62,071 nucleotides of DNA, taken from contig NZ_BAYA01000020.1 of the NCBI RefSeq assembly GCF_000685015.1, forward strand, positions 1-62,071. The letters are read 5' to 3'. The stretch is from Paraburkholderia bannensis NBRC 103871 (GTDB lineage Bacteria > Pseudomonadota > Gammaproteobacteria > Burkholderiales > Burkholderiaceae). The notes under the pieces were generated by a model that worked only from the letters and a program-made list of their open reading frames with translations, ran no database searches and was not told the DNA's origin. Position numbers and translations under genes: made by a program. Every line of letters begins with the position of its first letter. Positions within the stretch are counted from its first letter, which is position 1. Below, in pieces: positions 6,756 through 15,553 of this stretch.

Positions 6756-8723
6756 ATGTCTGCCTCACGTGCTACACGCACTCGTTTTCCGCTGCGCCTC
6801 GCGGTGCTGTCCAGCGTTGCCGCGCTGGCTGCCTGCGGTGGCGGCAACAACAATAATTCGACCACTGCCGCAACGCCGGCCCCGCCCGCCGATCCTGGCT
6901 TCGTCGATAACGCGCCGATTCCCGACGTCCCCGCTTTCGTCGACAACATCGCGACCAACCAGCGCGGCGATGCGCGCTACGCGACGCTCGCGACCAACGC
7001 GGGCGTGCGCATTGGCGCGCGTTTTCTCGATCTCTGGCAACCGCTGACGCTGCTCGTCGATGCAGGCGTGTCCGCCCCCGCGAACGGCTCGTTCCCGGCC
7101 GTCACGCAATCGACGTGGACTGGCGTGCCCAACGACGGCACGCCCGGCGGCGCGATCCTCAACAGCACGGTGCTCGGCGCGAACGTGCAGTACGTGGTCA
7201 ACGCCACGACCAGCCGCACCCAGGCGCAGGCCGACGCGGCCTATTACGACGACCGTCGCGGCAAGGGCTACAGCGTGACGGACGGCATGGGCCCGCTCAC
7301 GAGCGTGTGGCGCTCGGCGGCCCAGCAGACCACCAGCATCACGTCGATTCCCAGCGACGCCACCACGACGCTCTACAACGACTCGGGCAACAACGTCGGC
7401 GTGGGCAGCACGACCAACACGAGCTTCGGCCAGGTCGTCGACCTCCTGAACACGATGGGCAACAACGCGTCGACGGAACCGGCCAAGCGCTTCTACAAGT
7501 ACGCGCGCCCGTTCCGCTGGAGCACGAGCGTCGTGGTCGATCCCACGCTGGTGCCCGCGATCAGCACGGCGCCCGCCACCGATGGCGGCTTCATCAGCGG
7601 CCACGAAGCCGAAGCGATGCGCGACGCCATGACGATGGCCTATCTCGTGCCCGAGCGCTTCCAGGAAATGGCGAGCCGGGGTCTCGAACTCGGCGAAAAC
7701 CGCATTCTCGCGGGCATGCACTCGCCGCTCGACGTGATCGGCGGCCGCATGTTCGCGCTCGCGGCCACCGCCGCCAATCTCTACGATCCGGCTAACGCCA
7801 CGCTCAAGAGCGCGGCCTATACGCAGGCGCACAACACGCTCATGCAGCTCACCAGCACGAGCGCGACGACCTTCGCGGCCTACGCGCATTCGGGTACGAG
7901 CACGACCGACCGCTTCGCCAATTACGCGACCAACAAGAGCGAATTCGCGCGCCGCATGACGTTCGGCTTCTCGCAGATCGAATCGACGGACGCGCCGCCC
8001 GTGGTGCCCAAGGGCGCCGAAGTGCTGCTCGAAACACGCTTCCCGTACCTGAGCGCCGATCAGCGCCGCGTCGTGCTGAAGACGACGGAAATCGCCTCGG
8101 GCTACCCCGTCATGGACGACGCCGAAGGCTGGGGCCGCCTGAACATGTTCGCCGCAGGCGACGGTTATGGCGTGTTCAACGGCAACGTGAGCGTATCGAT
8201 GGACGCGACCAAGGGCGGCTTCAATGCCGCCGATACGTGGCGCAACGATATCTCCGGCACGGGCAAGCTCTCGCTGCAAGGCAGCGGCACGCTCAAGCTC
8301 GCGGGCAACAACACCTTCAGCGGCGGCTCGCAGGTAAGCGGCGGCGTGCTCGAAGCGGATTCGGCCAATGCGTTCGGCAGCGGCGATGTGTACGTGGGCG
8401 GCAACGGCGGCGTCGCGGTAGCTGCGAGCGGCACGCCGGTGACGGTCAACGGCAAGTTCACGCAGCTCGCCAACACCACGCTCGAACTGTCGCTTGACGG
8501 CAATGGCGGCGGACGCCTGCGCGTGGGCGGCCAGTTCACCATCGCGGGCGGCACGCTGCACGTGAAGTTCGTGAACGGCTACACGCCGAAAGCCGGCGAT
8601 ACGCTCGACCTCATCGACGGCAGCGGCGGCGCGAAGCAGTTCACGACGATCAACGTCGATGGCTTCAAGGCCACGCCGGTTTATACGAACACGGGCGTGT
8701 CGGTGAAACTCTCGGCGTCGTAA
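6756..8723 (+). CDS. PAP2-family phosphatase lipoprotein with autotransporter-type beta repeat
   Basis: A 655-residue exported protein. The signal peptide ends in a lipobox (AALAAC at about residue 24), so it should be lipid-anchored. The PAP2 acid-phosphatase signature is split normally: KRFYKYARP, then GGFISGHEAEA, then ENRILAGMHSPLDVIGGR, giving the phosphate-binding Lys/Arg, the catalytic His of SGH and the nucleophile His. The C-terminal 170 residues (GTLKLAGNNTFSGG and the strands that follow) are an autotransporter-associated beta-strand repeat, but no translocator barrel follows. The likely role is phosphomonoester hydrolysis in the envelope. A phased, Pho-box-like array lies upstream. 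Confidence 0.85.
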   Translation: MSASRATRTRFPLRLAVLSSVAALAACGGGNNNNSTTAATPAPPADPGFVDNAPIPDVPAFVDNIATNQRGDARYATLATNAGVRIGARFLDLWQPLTLLVDAGVSAPANGSFPAVTQSTWTGVPNDGTPGGAILNSTVLGANVQYVVNATTSRTQAQADAAYYDDRRGKGYSVTDGMGPLTSVWRSAAQQTTSITSIPSDATTTLYNDSGNNVGVGSTTNTSFGQVVDLLNTMGNNASTEPAKRFYKYARPFRWSTSVVVDPTLVPAISTAPATDGGFISGHEAEAMRDAMTMAYLVPERFQEMASRGLELGENRILAGMHSPLDVIGGRMFALAATAANLYDPANATLKSAAYTQAHNTLMQLTSTSATTFAAYAHSGTSTTDRFANYATNKSEFARRMTFGFSQIESTDAPPVVPKGAEVLLETRFPYLSADQRRVVLKTTEIASGYPVMDDAEGWGRLNMFAAGDGYGVFNGNVSVSMDATKGGFNAADTWRNDISGTGKLSLQGSGTLKLAGNNTFSGGSQVSGGVLEADSANAFGSGDVYVGGNGGVAVAASGTPVTVNGKFTQLANTTLELSLDGNGGGRLRVGGQFTIAGGTLHVKFVNGYTPKAGDTLDLIDGSGGAKQFTTINVDGFKATPVYTNTGVSVKLSAS

Positions 8724-9158
8724 TTCGCTTCGTTCTCGACGAAGTAAAAAAGCCCCGGCGCGTCGACACGCCGGGGCTGAGTGCTTGCCACGCCAAAGGC
8801 AAAAAACAGGCAAAAGAAAGAGCTGCAAGCTCTGCGGGTTTTAAGGGGTGATGACCCAGGCACTCGCGCAGTAATCCTGATGCCCGATGTCGACAGATTG
8901 GATGTAAGCAGCGTCGGGCACTGAAGCCATTATTCAATTTCGCCGATGCAGCGTATAGAAGCAGTTATGCACCGCATCGTCGCAGCAGTGCGCAAAATGT
9001 CGCAGGTTTAAGGGATCAACGCAGAGATCGACACAGGAATCCAGACATCGTCCGGACATGAGGATTCCGTAGCAGATTTACACGCGCCATCGTAGGATGC
9101 AGGCTTTATCGTTTCACCGCCGTGCGCTTCGCGCACGACCGGCACGCCTGTACCAACG
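8724..9158. other. intergenic region between PAP2 and MocR genes
   Basis: This 435-nt region has no gene that I can support. It holds the GC hairpin with an A-tract at 8746-8778. It also has a long imperfect dyad whose arms, GGAATCC (9036-9042) and GGATTCC (9062-9068), enclose GTCCGGAC. A perfect short hairpin, CGTGCGC-TTC-GCGCACG, lies at 9121-9137, 22 nt before the MocR start. The last two could be regulatory elements for the MocR gene. Confidence 0.5.
8746..8778 (-). terminator. intrinsic terminator oriented leftward
   Basis: A perfect 10-bp GC-rich stem (AGCCCCGGCG with CGCCGGGGCT) has an 8-nt loop. The run of A residues precedes the stem on the + strand, so the T-tract follows it only for leftward transcription. 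It lies just after a rightward gene, so it may also act weakly in the rightward direction. The nearest leftward gene upstream of it is the histidine kinase at 11093. Confidence 0.6.
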
Positions 9159-10604
9159 ATGCATCGCTACGAAACCCTCGCGCACACCATGGCCGAAGAG
9201 ATCCGCTCCGGCAGCATTCCCGTGGGCGCACGCATGCCCTCTTTGCGTCACGTGATCGCGCAACACGGCGTGAGCCAGGCCACGGCCACGCGCGCTTATT
9301 ATCTGCTCGAAGAATGGGGGCTTGTGCGTGCGCAGGAGCGCTCCGGTTATTACGTTGCGCCGGGCGCGGGGGTAACAGCGGTCGAACGCACGCCGCTCTC
9401 AAACGCAATCGCAAACGCAACCACAACCGCGGGCAAGGTCGACATCAGCGATCTGGTGTTTTCGGTGCTCGATGCCGCGCGCGAACCCGATATCGTGCCG
9501 CTCGGCTCCGCGTTTCCCTCGCCGCAACTCTTTCCGCTCGAACGCCTCGCAAAATCGCTTGCGACCGCTTCGCGCCATCTCAATCCGTGGAGCACGGTCG
9601 TCGACCTGCCGCCCGGCAACGAAGCGCTGCGCCAGCAGATCGCGCTGCGTTACATGGGGATGGGCATTGCCCAGCCAATGGACGAGATCGTCGTGACCAA
9701 CGGTGCGCTTGAAGCGCTCAATCTCTGCCTGATGGCGGTCACGCGTCCCGGCGATTGCGTGGCCGTGGAATCGCCCGGCTTTTACGCGGCTTTGCAGGCC
9801 ATCGAGCGACTCGACCTGCGCGCAGTGCCGATTCGCGTCGATCCCGTCACGGGTCTCGATCTCGATGCGCTCGCGGCCGCGCTGGAGCAGCACCCGATTC
9901 GCGCGTGCTGGTTCATGACCAATTTCCAGAACCCGACCGGCGTGACGCTGAGCGTCGAGAAAAAGCGCGCGCTGGTCGCCTTGCTCGCGCGCCACGACGT
10001 GCCGCTCATCGAAGACGATGTCTACGGCGAGCTGCATTTCGAGTCCGACTATCCGCTGCCCGCGCTCGCCTTCGACACGCAGGGTCTCGTCATGCATTGC
10101 AGTTCGTTTTCGAAGACGCTGGCGCCGGGCTATCGCATTGGCTGGACGGCCGCGGGCCGTTTCGCGCAGAGGGTGCAGCGGCTCAAGCTGATGTCCACGC
10201 TGTCCGCGAGCATCCCCGTGCAAGCAGGCATGGCCGATTACCTGCAACACGGCAGCTACGACCGGCATCTGCGCAAGGTGCGCGCGGCGCTAAGAGCGCA
10301 ACTGGAAGAGATGGAACGCGCGATCCGGCGCTGGCTGCCGCGCGGCGTGCGCTATGCGCGTCCCGGCGGCGGCTATTTCGTGTGGCTGGAATTGCCCGAG
10401 GCCATCGACGCGATGGCACTGCATCGGCTGGCGATTGCAAGCGGCGTGAGTCTCGCGCCGGGGCCGATCTTTTCGCCGGAACACGGCTTTCGCAACTGCA
10501 TCCGCTTGAACTTCGGCCATCCGTGGAGCGAGCGTATCGAGGCCGCGATGCGTCAGCTTGGCAAGCTGCTCGCCGATCCCGCGGTGCGCGTCAGCGGCGG
10601 CTAG
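9159..10604 (+). CDS. MocR-type (GntR/aminotransferase) regulator
   Basis: A 481-residue fusion. The N-terminal GntR winged helix (AEEIRSGSIPVGARMPSLR, then HGVSQATATRAYYLLEEWGL) is joined to a fold-type I aminotransferase domain from about residue 100. The PLP lysine lies in SSFSKTLAPGYRIGW, and NFQNPTGVTLS and EDDVYGELHFE are the usual cofactor-contacting motifs. MocR proteins are PLP-dependent regulators of amino-acid, GABA, taurine or vitamin B6 genes. Some members of this architecture are true aminotransferases. There is no Shine-Dalgarno sequence before the ATG. No obvious divergent target gene is present. Confidence 0.9.
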   Translation: MHRYETLAHTMAEEIRSGSIPVGARMPSLRHVIAQHGVSQATATRAYYLLEEWGLVRAQERSGYYVAPGAGVTAVERTPLSNAIANATTTAGKVDISDLVFSVLDAAREPDIVPLGSAFPSPQLFPLERLAKSLATASRHLNPWSTVVDLPPGNEALRQQIALRYMGMGIAQPMDEIVVTNGALEALNLCLMAVTRPGDCVAVESPGFYAALQAIERLDLRAVPIRVDPVTGLDLDALAAALEQHPIRACWFMTNFQNPTGVTLSVEKKRALVALLARHDVPLIEDDVYGELHFESDYPLPALAFDTQGLVMHCSSFSKTLAPGYRIGWTAAGRFAQRVQRLKLMSTLSASIPVQAGMADYLQHGSYDRHLRKVRAALRAQLEEMERAIRRWLPRGVRYARPGGGYFVWLELPEAIDAMALHRLAIASGVSLAPGPIFSPEHGFRNCIRLNFGHPWSERIEAAMRQLGKLLADPAVRVSGG

Positions 10605-10722
10605 TGCCGGATCGGCAGTCGATGTCGTAAGATAGGTTTTTTGATGCTTTCTGGATGGATCGACAGGTATGCCACTTTCGGGACGGGGTGCGAGCGCTGC
10701 GCGGCAGTTTGAAGAAGACGCA

Positions 10723-11064
10723 ATGGACTGGCAGGCAGTCTGCGCGAGCGACGAGGTGGCCGATTGCACGGCGCGCGCCGTCACGCTCGGCGCGGCGCGG
10801 CTGGTGGTCTGGCGCGACGGCGAAGGCGGCGTGCACGTCTGGGACGACCGCTGCCCGCACCGGGGCGATCCGTTATCGGGCGGCAGCGTAAGCGGCGGGC
10901 TGCTCACCTGCCCCTCGCACGGCTGGCGCTTCGATGTGAACGGCCAGCAGGTCAGGATGTTGACGGTGGCGTCGCCGCGCTGCATGAGCGCGAACGACGC
11001 CACGGTGTATCCGGCCTGTGAACGCGACGGCCTGATCTGGGCCTGCGTTACGAATCCGGCCTAG
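10723..11064 (+). CDS. Rieske [2Fe-2S] ferredoxin-like protein
   Basis: A 113-residue stand-alone Rieske domain. Cluster ligands are visible as CPHRG near residue 45 and CPSHGW about 20 residues later (C-x-H and C-x2-H). I chose the ATG at 10723, since GAAGAAG precedes it by a suitable distance; the frame is also open from 10669. Such small proteins shuttle electrons to ring-hydroxylating oxygenases or sit in nitrite-reductase-like systems. No oxygenase is adjacent, so its partner is unknown. It follows the MocR gene by about 120 nt. Confidence 0.85.
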   Translation: MDWQAVCASDEVADCTARAVTLGAARLVVWRDGEGGVHVWDDRCPHRGDPLSGGSVSGGLLTCPSHGWRFDVNGQQVRMLTVASPRCMSANDATVYPACERDGLIWACVTNPA

Positions 11065-11092
11065 GCTACGAGCGTTACAAGCCTTACGAGCC

Positions 11093-12475
11093 TTATGTGC
11101 CCGACGCGCGCTGCAACACGAGGCGCGCCTCTAGCCCGCCGCCCGGCCGGTTGTGCAGCGACAGCTGCGCGCCCATCGCCACCGCCAGCTGGCGCGCGAT
11201 GGCCAGCCCCAGACCGGTGCCGCCGGTGCCGCGATTGCGCGACGTTTCGAGCCGGTAGAACGGCTCGAACACCTTCTCAAGTGCTTCTTCCGGAATGCCC
11301 GGCCCACGATCCATCACGGAAATCGTGACCTTGCCGTCGCCCGGCCCTTCGACCAATGCGATCTCGGCGGCGCCCGCGAACTTCAGCGCATTGTCGACAA
11401 AGTTGCCGACGACGCGCTTGAGCGCCTGGGCGCGCGTCACCACCGCCAGCGGCGCGCGCGTGTCGTAACGCACATCGCTGCTCGCATCGATGTAATCGCA
11501 CACGATGCTGTCGAGCATCGAATCCAGGTCCAGGCGCACCGGCTTTTCAGCCGCGCCATGCAACGTGCGCGCATAGGCGACGCCTTCCTTCACAAGCTGC
11601 TCCATCTCCTGCAAGTCCTGCCGCAGGCGCGCGCCCTGGGTGTCGTCGTCCATCACGTCGACACGCAGGCGCATGCGCGTGATCGGCGTCTGCAGGTCGT
11701 GCGAAATGGCCGCGAGAATCTGCATGCGCTCGGCCATGTAACCGGCGATGCGCGCCTGCATCGCATTGAACGCGCGGGCGGCGCGCGCCACTTCGGAGGG
11801 CCCGTTTTCGTCGAGATGCTCAGCCTTCAGATCGGGGCCGAGCGTATCGGCGGCCTTGGCGAGCGCGTTCAGCGGCCGCGTCGCCACGCGCACCGCCAGC
11901 CAGCAGCACACCGCCAGCACGACCAGTTGCAGCATCAGCACGAGCGGCAGCCAGCGCGAGAGCGGCAGCGAATGCTGCGGACGCACGTCGATCGTGAGCG
12001 GCGTGCCGTCGCTCAGGTGCAGGTGCACCTGGAAGTGCTCGCTATTGCCGGGGATCGCGTTGGCCGTCATCGCGTAGTGCTTGCCGATGCCCTTCGAAAT
12101 CGCGGACTCGTAACGCATCGACAATTGCGCATCGGGCGCGACGCCCTTCACGCCCTCGCCCAGCACAAACATATAGCTGCGGCGCGCGAGTTTGGGCAGC
12201 CACGCGGCGCGCTCGGCGGGCGGCAGGTTGTCGAGCAGCGCCACGGAACTGGCGACCTCGCGCTCGACGTAATCCATCATCATGTTGGCCGTGGTTTCGT
12301 CGCGCTCGGTGAGCGTGAGCCAGACCGAAAACGTCTGCGTGAGCGCAAGCCCGATGCACAGGATCAGCGCGAGCCGCGCGAACAGCGTGCGCGGCCAGTG
12401 CAGCAGGTGGCGCGCCGCGCCTTCGCTGAAACCGGCAGCCGCGGCAGTGGTGGCGGCAGGCGTGGCGGCGTTCAT
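11093..12475 (-). CDS. sensor histidine kinase (OmpR-partner type)
   Basis: A 460-residue membrane kinase. There is one transmembrane helix near residues 30-52 and a second at about 177-197, enclosing a periplasmic sensor. HAMP follows, then the H-box ISHDLQTPITRMRLR (phospho-acceptor His), the N-box NFVDNALKFA and the G-boxes DRGPGIPEE and GGTGLGLAIA. Its start overlaps the stop of the response-regulator gene as ATGA, so the pair is translationally coupled. The domain order resembles EnvZ. The stimulus is unknown. Only 28 nt separate its stop from the convergent Rieske gene, and no terminator is visible there. Confidence 0.92.
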   Translation of the reverse strand: MNAATPAATTAAAAGFSEGAARHLLHWPRTLFARLALILCIGLALTQTFSVWLTLTERDETTANMMMDYVEREVASSVALLDNLPPAERAAWLPKLARRSYMFVLGEGVKGVAPDAQLSMRYESAISKGIGKHYAMTANAIPGNSEHFQVHLHLSDGTPLTIDVRPQHSLPLSRWLPLVLMLQLVVLAVCCWLAVRVATRPLNALAKAADTLGPDLKAEHLDENGPSEVARAARAFNAMQARIAGYMAERMQILAAISHDLQTPITRMRLRVDVMDDDTQGARLRQDLQEMEQLVKEGVAYARTLHGAAEKPVRLDLDSMLDSIVCDYIDASSDVRYDTRAPLAVVTRAQALKRVVGNFVDNALKFAGAAEIALVEGPGDGKVTISVMDRGPGIPEEALEKVFEPFYRLETSRNRGTGGTGLGLAIARQLAVAMGAQLSLHNRPGGGLEARLVLQRASGT

Positions 12476-13212
12476 GGCGAACCCTCGATCGCGCTCACCG
12501 TCGACGAGAACACATAGCCCTCGTTGCGCAGCGTCTTGATGTAGCGCGGCTCGCGTGCGCCGTCGCGCAGACGCTGGCGCAGGCGGCTCACGAGCAGGTC
12601 GATCGAGCGGTCGAACGCATCGGCCTGGCGCCCCTGCGTGAGGTTGAGCAACTGGTCGCGCGTGAGCACGCGCTGCGGGTTATCGAGGAACACGCGCAGC
12701 AGCCGGTATTCCGCGCCGGACAGCGCCACGAGCGTGCCTTCCTCGTCGAGCAGGTGGCGCGCCGTGGTGTCGAGGCGCCATTCGCCGAAGCCGAGCATCG
12801 GCGCCGTTTCCGTGACCTGCATGCCGGGCGGCAGCATGCGCGTGCGGCGCAGCACCGAACGGATGCGCGCGAGCAGTTCGCGCACGGCGAATGGCTTCGA
12901 CAGATAATCGTCGGCGCCCATTTCCAGGCCGACGATGCGATCGGTTTCCTCGCTGCGCGCCGTGAGCATCAGCACCGGCACGGCGCGAAAACGGCTCGCG
13001 CGCAGGTCGCGGCACAGCACGAGGCCGTCTTCGCCTGGCATCATCAGGTCGAGCACGATGAGGTCGGGGGCGCCGTTCTCCAGCGCCGCGCGCATTTCGC
13101 GGCCATTGGCGGCGAGCGACACGCGTATACCGTTCTTTTCGAGGTAATCCGCGATGAGTTCGCGAATGCCGCGATCGTCGTCGACGATCAGGATGTGGTC
13201 GATTTTTTCCAT
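12472..13212 (-). CDS. OmpR-family response regulator
   Basis: A 246-residue response regulator. The receiver domain has the acidic pocket (VDDDRG), the phospho-acceptor Asp in LIVLDLMMPGEDG and Lys in LSKPFAVREL. The C-terminal winged helix (RQADAFDRSIDLLVSRLRQR, then IKTLRNEGYVF) is OmpR type. I used the ATG at 13212, where homology begins; a longer open frame reaches 13254 but would overlap the gene upstream. It forms a two-gene operon with the kinase that follows. Confidence 0.92.
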   Translation of the reverse strand: MEKIDHILIVDDDRGIRELIADYLEKNGIRVSLAANGREMRAALENGAPDLIVLDLMMPGEDGLVLCRDLRASRFRAVPVLMLTARSEETDRIVGLEMGADDYLSKPFAVRELLARIRSVLRRTRMLPPGMQVTETAPMLGFGEWRLDTTARHLLDEEGTLVALSGAEYRLLRVFLDNPQRVLTRDQLLNLTQGRQADAFDRSIDLLVSRLRQRLRDGAREPRYIKTLRNEGYVFSSTVSAIEGSP

Positions 13213-13219
13213 GCGCCGA

Positions 13220-13408
13220 TCATACTCCGCGCTGCGCCGGGCGACGCGCACCATGGCGTCGGCGGTCGTTGGGGTTGGCGGCCGGATCGTCGTCCGGTTC
13301 CAGGTTTTCGCGGCGCGTGGCCGTGGTCAGCGTGCAGACGAGCGGGTGCACCGCTTCGTTGGCAAGGCCACCCGCCAGCAGCGCGAGCATCGCAAAGAGC
13401 CGCTTCAT
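13220..13408 (-). CDS. small hypothetical protein, coupled to GFA gene
   Basis: A 62-residue reading frame with a hydrophobic N-terminus (MKRLFAMLALLAGGLANEAV) followed by a polar, Arg/Asp-rich tail. Its ATG overlaps the stop of the GFA gene as ATGA, and it ends 7 nt before the response-regulator start. It therefore fits exactly between two real genes. The N-terminus looks like a signal or anchor segment. There is no recognisable family and no known function. The position is the main support. Confidence 0.45.
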   Translation of the reverse strand: MKRLFAMLALLAGGLANEAVHPLVCTLTTATRRENLEPDDDPAANPNDRRRHGARRPAQRGV

Positions 13409-13776
13409 GCGTCCTCCACCACGGAAAGGCTCGCGCCGTCGTTCACGCCCGCTTCGAGCGCGTAGGCATCCACGCCGTCCAGGCAGCCGAGGTTCACGCG
13501 CCAGAGGTTGGGATCCTTGCGCGTCTGATGAAACGGATAGATGCCGCAGTGCCTGCAGAAATAATGCTTCGCGACGCGCGTGTTGAACTGATAGAGCGTG
13601 AGGTCGGCTTCGCCGCGCGTAATCGTGAGTTCGCCGGCCGCGAACGGCGGCGAAATCAGCGCGCCCTTGCGGCGGCACAGGCTGCAATTGCAGCGCGAAG
13701 CGGGCGCGAGCGCAGTGCGGACTTCGAAGCGCACGGCGCCGCAGTGGCAGGATCCGTGCAAGGCCTCGGCGTTCAT
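13405..13776 (-). CDS. GFA family protein (glutathione-dependent formaldehyde-activating fold)
   Basis: A 123-residue zinc-binding protein of the Mss4-like GFA/DUF636 family. Cys ligands are seen as GSCHCGAV near the N-terminus, then CNCSLCRRKG around residue 35 and YFCRHCGIYPFH around 95. Some members promote S-hydroxymethylglutathione formation; most are uncharacterised. It leads a small leftward run with the 62-residue protein and perhaps the two-component system. Confidence 0.9.
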   Translation of the reverse strand: MNAEALHGSCHCGAVRFEVRTALAPASRCNCSLCRRKGALISPPFAAGELTITRGEADLTLYQFNTRVAKHYFCRHCGIYPFHQTRKDPNLWRVNLGCLDGVDAYALEAGVNDGASLSVVEDA

Positions 13777-14059
13777 GGACGTACTCCTCGATGCGTTGAT
13801 GTGTTGAATAGCGGATAGCGGATAGCGATGGAAGCTTTATAGCGCAGAGCGAACGGCGCTTTGTATCCCAATGTATCCGCCTCTTCCGACGACACAAAAC
13901 ATTGCACGGCGGGTGTAAAAAGACCGTTTTTTCGCCCGCCGATGCTGGGTGAATCAGACTGGGACAGGCACACGGCACGGTTTGAAGGTCTCGGGGCATA
14001 CTGCGCGTCTTCAATTCAAACGCCCCCTTTTTTCATCCCCTTCGCGCCGGAGTTCCTGC

Positions 14060-14920
14060 TTGTTCACCAACGAATTCGTCTCTCCCTCGCCGGGTTTCAG
14101 CGGCGCCGCCGCCGAACGGTTGATCGGCTGCCGCCCACTGCTGCGCGCGCGCCGTGCTGTGCTTGGGCGGCTGCCGTTCATGACGCTCGCGAGCGACGTC
14201 GCCGATATCGTCTATTGCACGTGGGCCGTCGATCTGCCGCGTATCCAGGCGGCCGGGCTCGTGCCGCCCGGCGTCGAACTCGTACAACGCGAAGGCAAGA
14301 CGCTTTTCACGATCCTGACCTACGCACACCGGCATTTCGGCCCGGCGATGGCGGGCCCGTTACGGCGGCTCTTTGGGTCGCCGCTGCAAAGCAACTGGCG
14401 CTTCTATGTCGATCGCTTCGGTGGCGCGAGCGCGCCGGAGCCGACCGTCCTGTTCGTCAAGAACGTGGTCGATCAGGCGATCTATGCGATCGGCAGCCGC
14501 GTGTTCAGCGACGCGCTGCCCTCGCATCTGTCACAGCACTTCGAGCATCGCAGCCATGCGCAGGGCTATCGCACCGTGATTACGGGCGGACGCGGCAGCG
14601 CGCCGGACTTTCGGTGTGAAGCCCGGCACACCACGGCGCGTGCATTGCCGCCGCAATTCGGCAGTTTCTTCAACTCGTGGGATGAAGCGGTGGCGGGGAT
14701 CTGTCTTCAGGACGCGGCGCTCTCGCATGTCGAGGATTGCGGACGACTCGCGCACGCACGCATCGACCTGCCGATCGATCCGCAAAGCGCCCAGCCGCTG
14801 GAAGTCGCGCCGACGGCGGTGAGCGGCGCCTTTCTCGACGGTATTGGCGCGACGGGCGCGCCGTTGTGCTTCGTTATTCCTGCTGCGCCGTTTCGCGTGA
14901 TTTCGGAACGTCTGATTTAA
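14060..14920 (+). CDS. DUF2071/YqjF-like hypothetical protein
   Basis: A protein of about 286 residues resembling the DUF2071/acetoacetate-decarboxylase-like fold, with no assigned reaction. The frame is open from 13949. I prefer the TTG at 14060, which has GGAG 7 nt upstream and gives an N-terminus of FTNEFVSPSPGF; an ATG further in (MTLASDVADIV, at 14180) is also possible. Conserved-looking features are YCTWAVDLPRIQ near residue 55 and the aromatic NWRFYVDRF segment. The last 47 nt overlap the convergent membrane-protein gene. Confidence 0.7.
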   Translation: MFTNEFVSPSPGFSGAAAERLIGCRPLLRARRAVLGRLPFMTLASDVADIVYCTWAVDLPRIQAAGLVPPGVELVQREGKTLFTILTYAHRHFGPAMAGPLRRLFGSPLQSNWRFYVDRFGGASAPEPTVLFVKNVVDQAIYAIGSRVFSDALPSHLSQHFEHRSHAQGYRTVITGGRGSAPDFRCEARHTTARALPPQFGSFFNSWDEAVAGICLQDAALSHVEDCGRLAHARIDLPIDPQSAQPLEVAPTAVSGAFLDGIGATGAPLCFVIPAAPFRVISERLI

Positions 14921-15314
14921 GCGCGACACGCGAGCGAAACGGCCTGGCCGCCCGCGGAGCCAGCGCCAGCACCGCGAGGCAAAACGCCACCTGGGACACA
15001 TAGAACGTCGCGAGCCACTGTCCGTGGCGCGCGACGTAATAGCCGTTGTGCACCACATCGACCACGATGATCGCGACCGTCAGCGCGAGGCCCGCGCGCG
15101 GGCGCACGAACAGCAGCAGCGCCGCGAGCGGGTCGAGGAGCGTGAGCAGGCTCCAGAAGACCTGGCTCGCGAACAGGACGTCGCCGCCATAACCGTAGTC
15201 CCAGAACAACCCGTGCGCCGCGATGGCGCGCGCGTGATTGAAGGTCGCCGCAAGCAGGCAGAGCGCGAAGACTGCGCGAATCAAAAGGGAACGCAAAAGG
15301 GAGCGTCGATCCAT
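14874..15314 (-). CDS. small integral membrane protein, unknown function
   Basis: A 146-residue protein with about four hydrophobic helices: LIRAVFALCLLAATF near the N-terminus, VFWSLLTLLDPLAALLLFV, ALTVAIIVVDVVHNGYYV and VAFCLAVLALA. A charged C-terminal tail follows. I do not recognise a family beyond a generic four-helix inner-membrane protein. It overlaps the 3' end of the DUF2071 gene tail to tail. A short hairpin (15382-15397) lies about 70 nt upstream of its start. Confidence 0.7.
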   Translation of the reverse strand: MDRRSLLRSLLIRAVFALCLLAATFNHARAIAAHGLFWDYGYGGDVLFASQVFWSLLTLLDPLAALLLFVRPRAGLALTVAIIVVDVVHNGYYVARHGQWLATFYVSQVAFCLAVLALAPRAARPFRSRVALKSDVPKSRETAQQE

Positions 15315-15553
15315 GCGGCGTGCGCAGGCGTTGATTGAATGGCCTGGCGAAGCGTATCAGACGACACACCGGACGCTATTTCTGGCCATCCGGCCAGGTG
15401 TTGCGCATCGGCGCCCGTTCTTAAGATTTTCGCGTCGGACTCGATCCCGCAGTCCTTTTCCGCTTCGTCACCATTCGGCCCTTCACCGTGTTCACCCAGA
15501 ACTTGATGGCGCGCAAACCGGCGCTATGCGAGTGTCGCTCACGGCTTGACGAA

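Noticed and set aside
6765..8828. A 687-codon open frame on the - strand
   Set aside because: It is antisense to the PAP2 phosphatase, whose signal peptide and catalytic motifs are intact. No motif is seen in the antisense product.
9036..9137. Dyads before the MocR gene as a terminator or riboswitch
   Set aside because: There is no T-tract and no match to a riboswitch core that I know. They are recorded only as possible regulatory structure.
13861..14619. A 252-codon + strand frame overlapping the DUF2071 gene
   Set aside because: The other frame has the better protein character and a family resemblance. This one is Arg-rich shadow sequence.
15382..15397. CTGGCC-ATCC-GGCCAG as a terminator
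   Set aside because: The stem is only 6 bp with no T-tract, and it sits upstream of both neighbouring genes. It could be an operator but support is weak.
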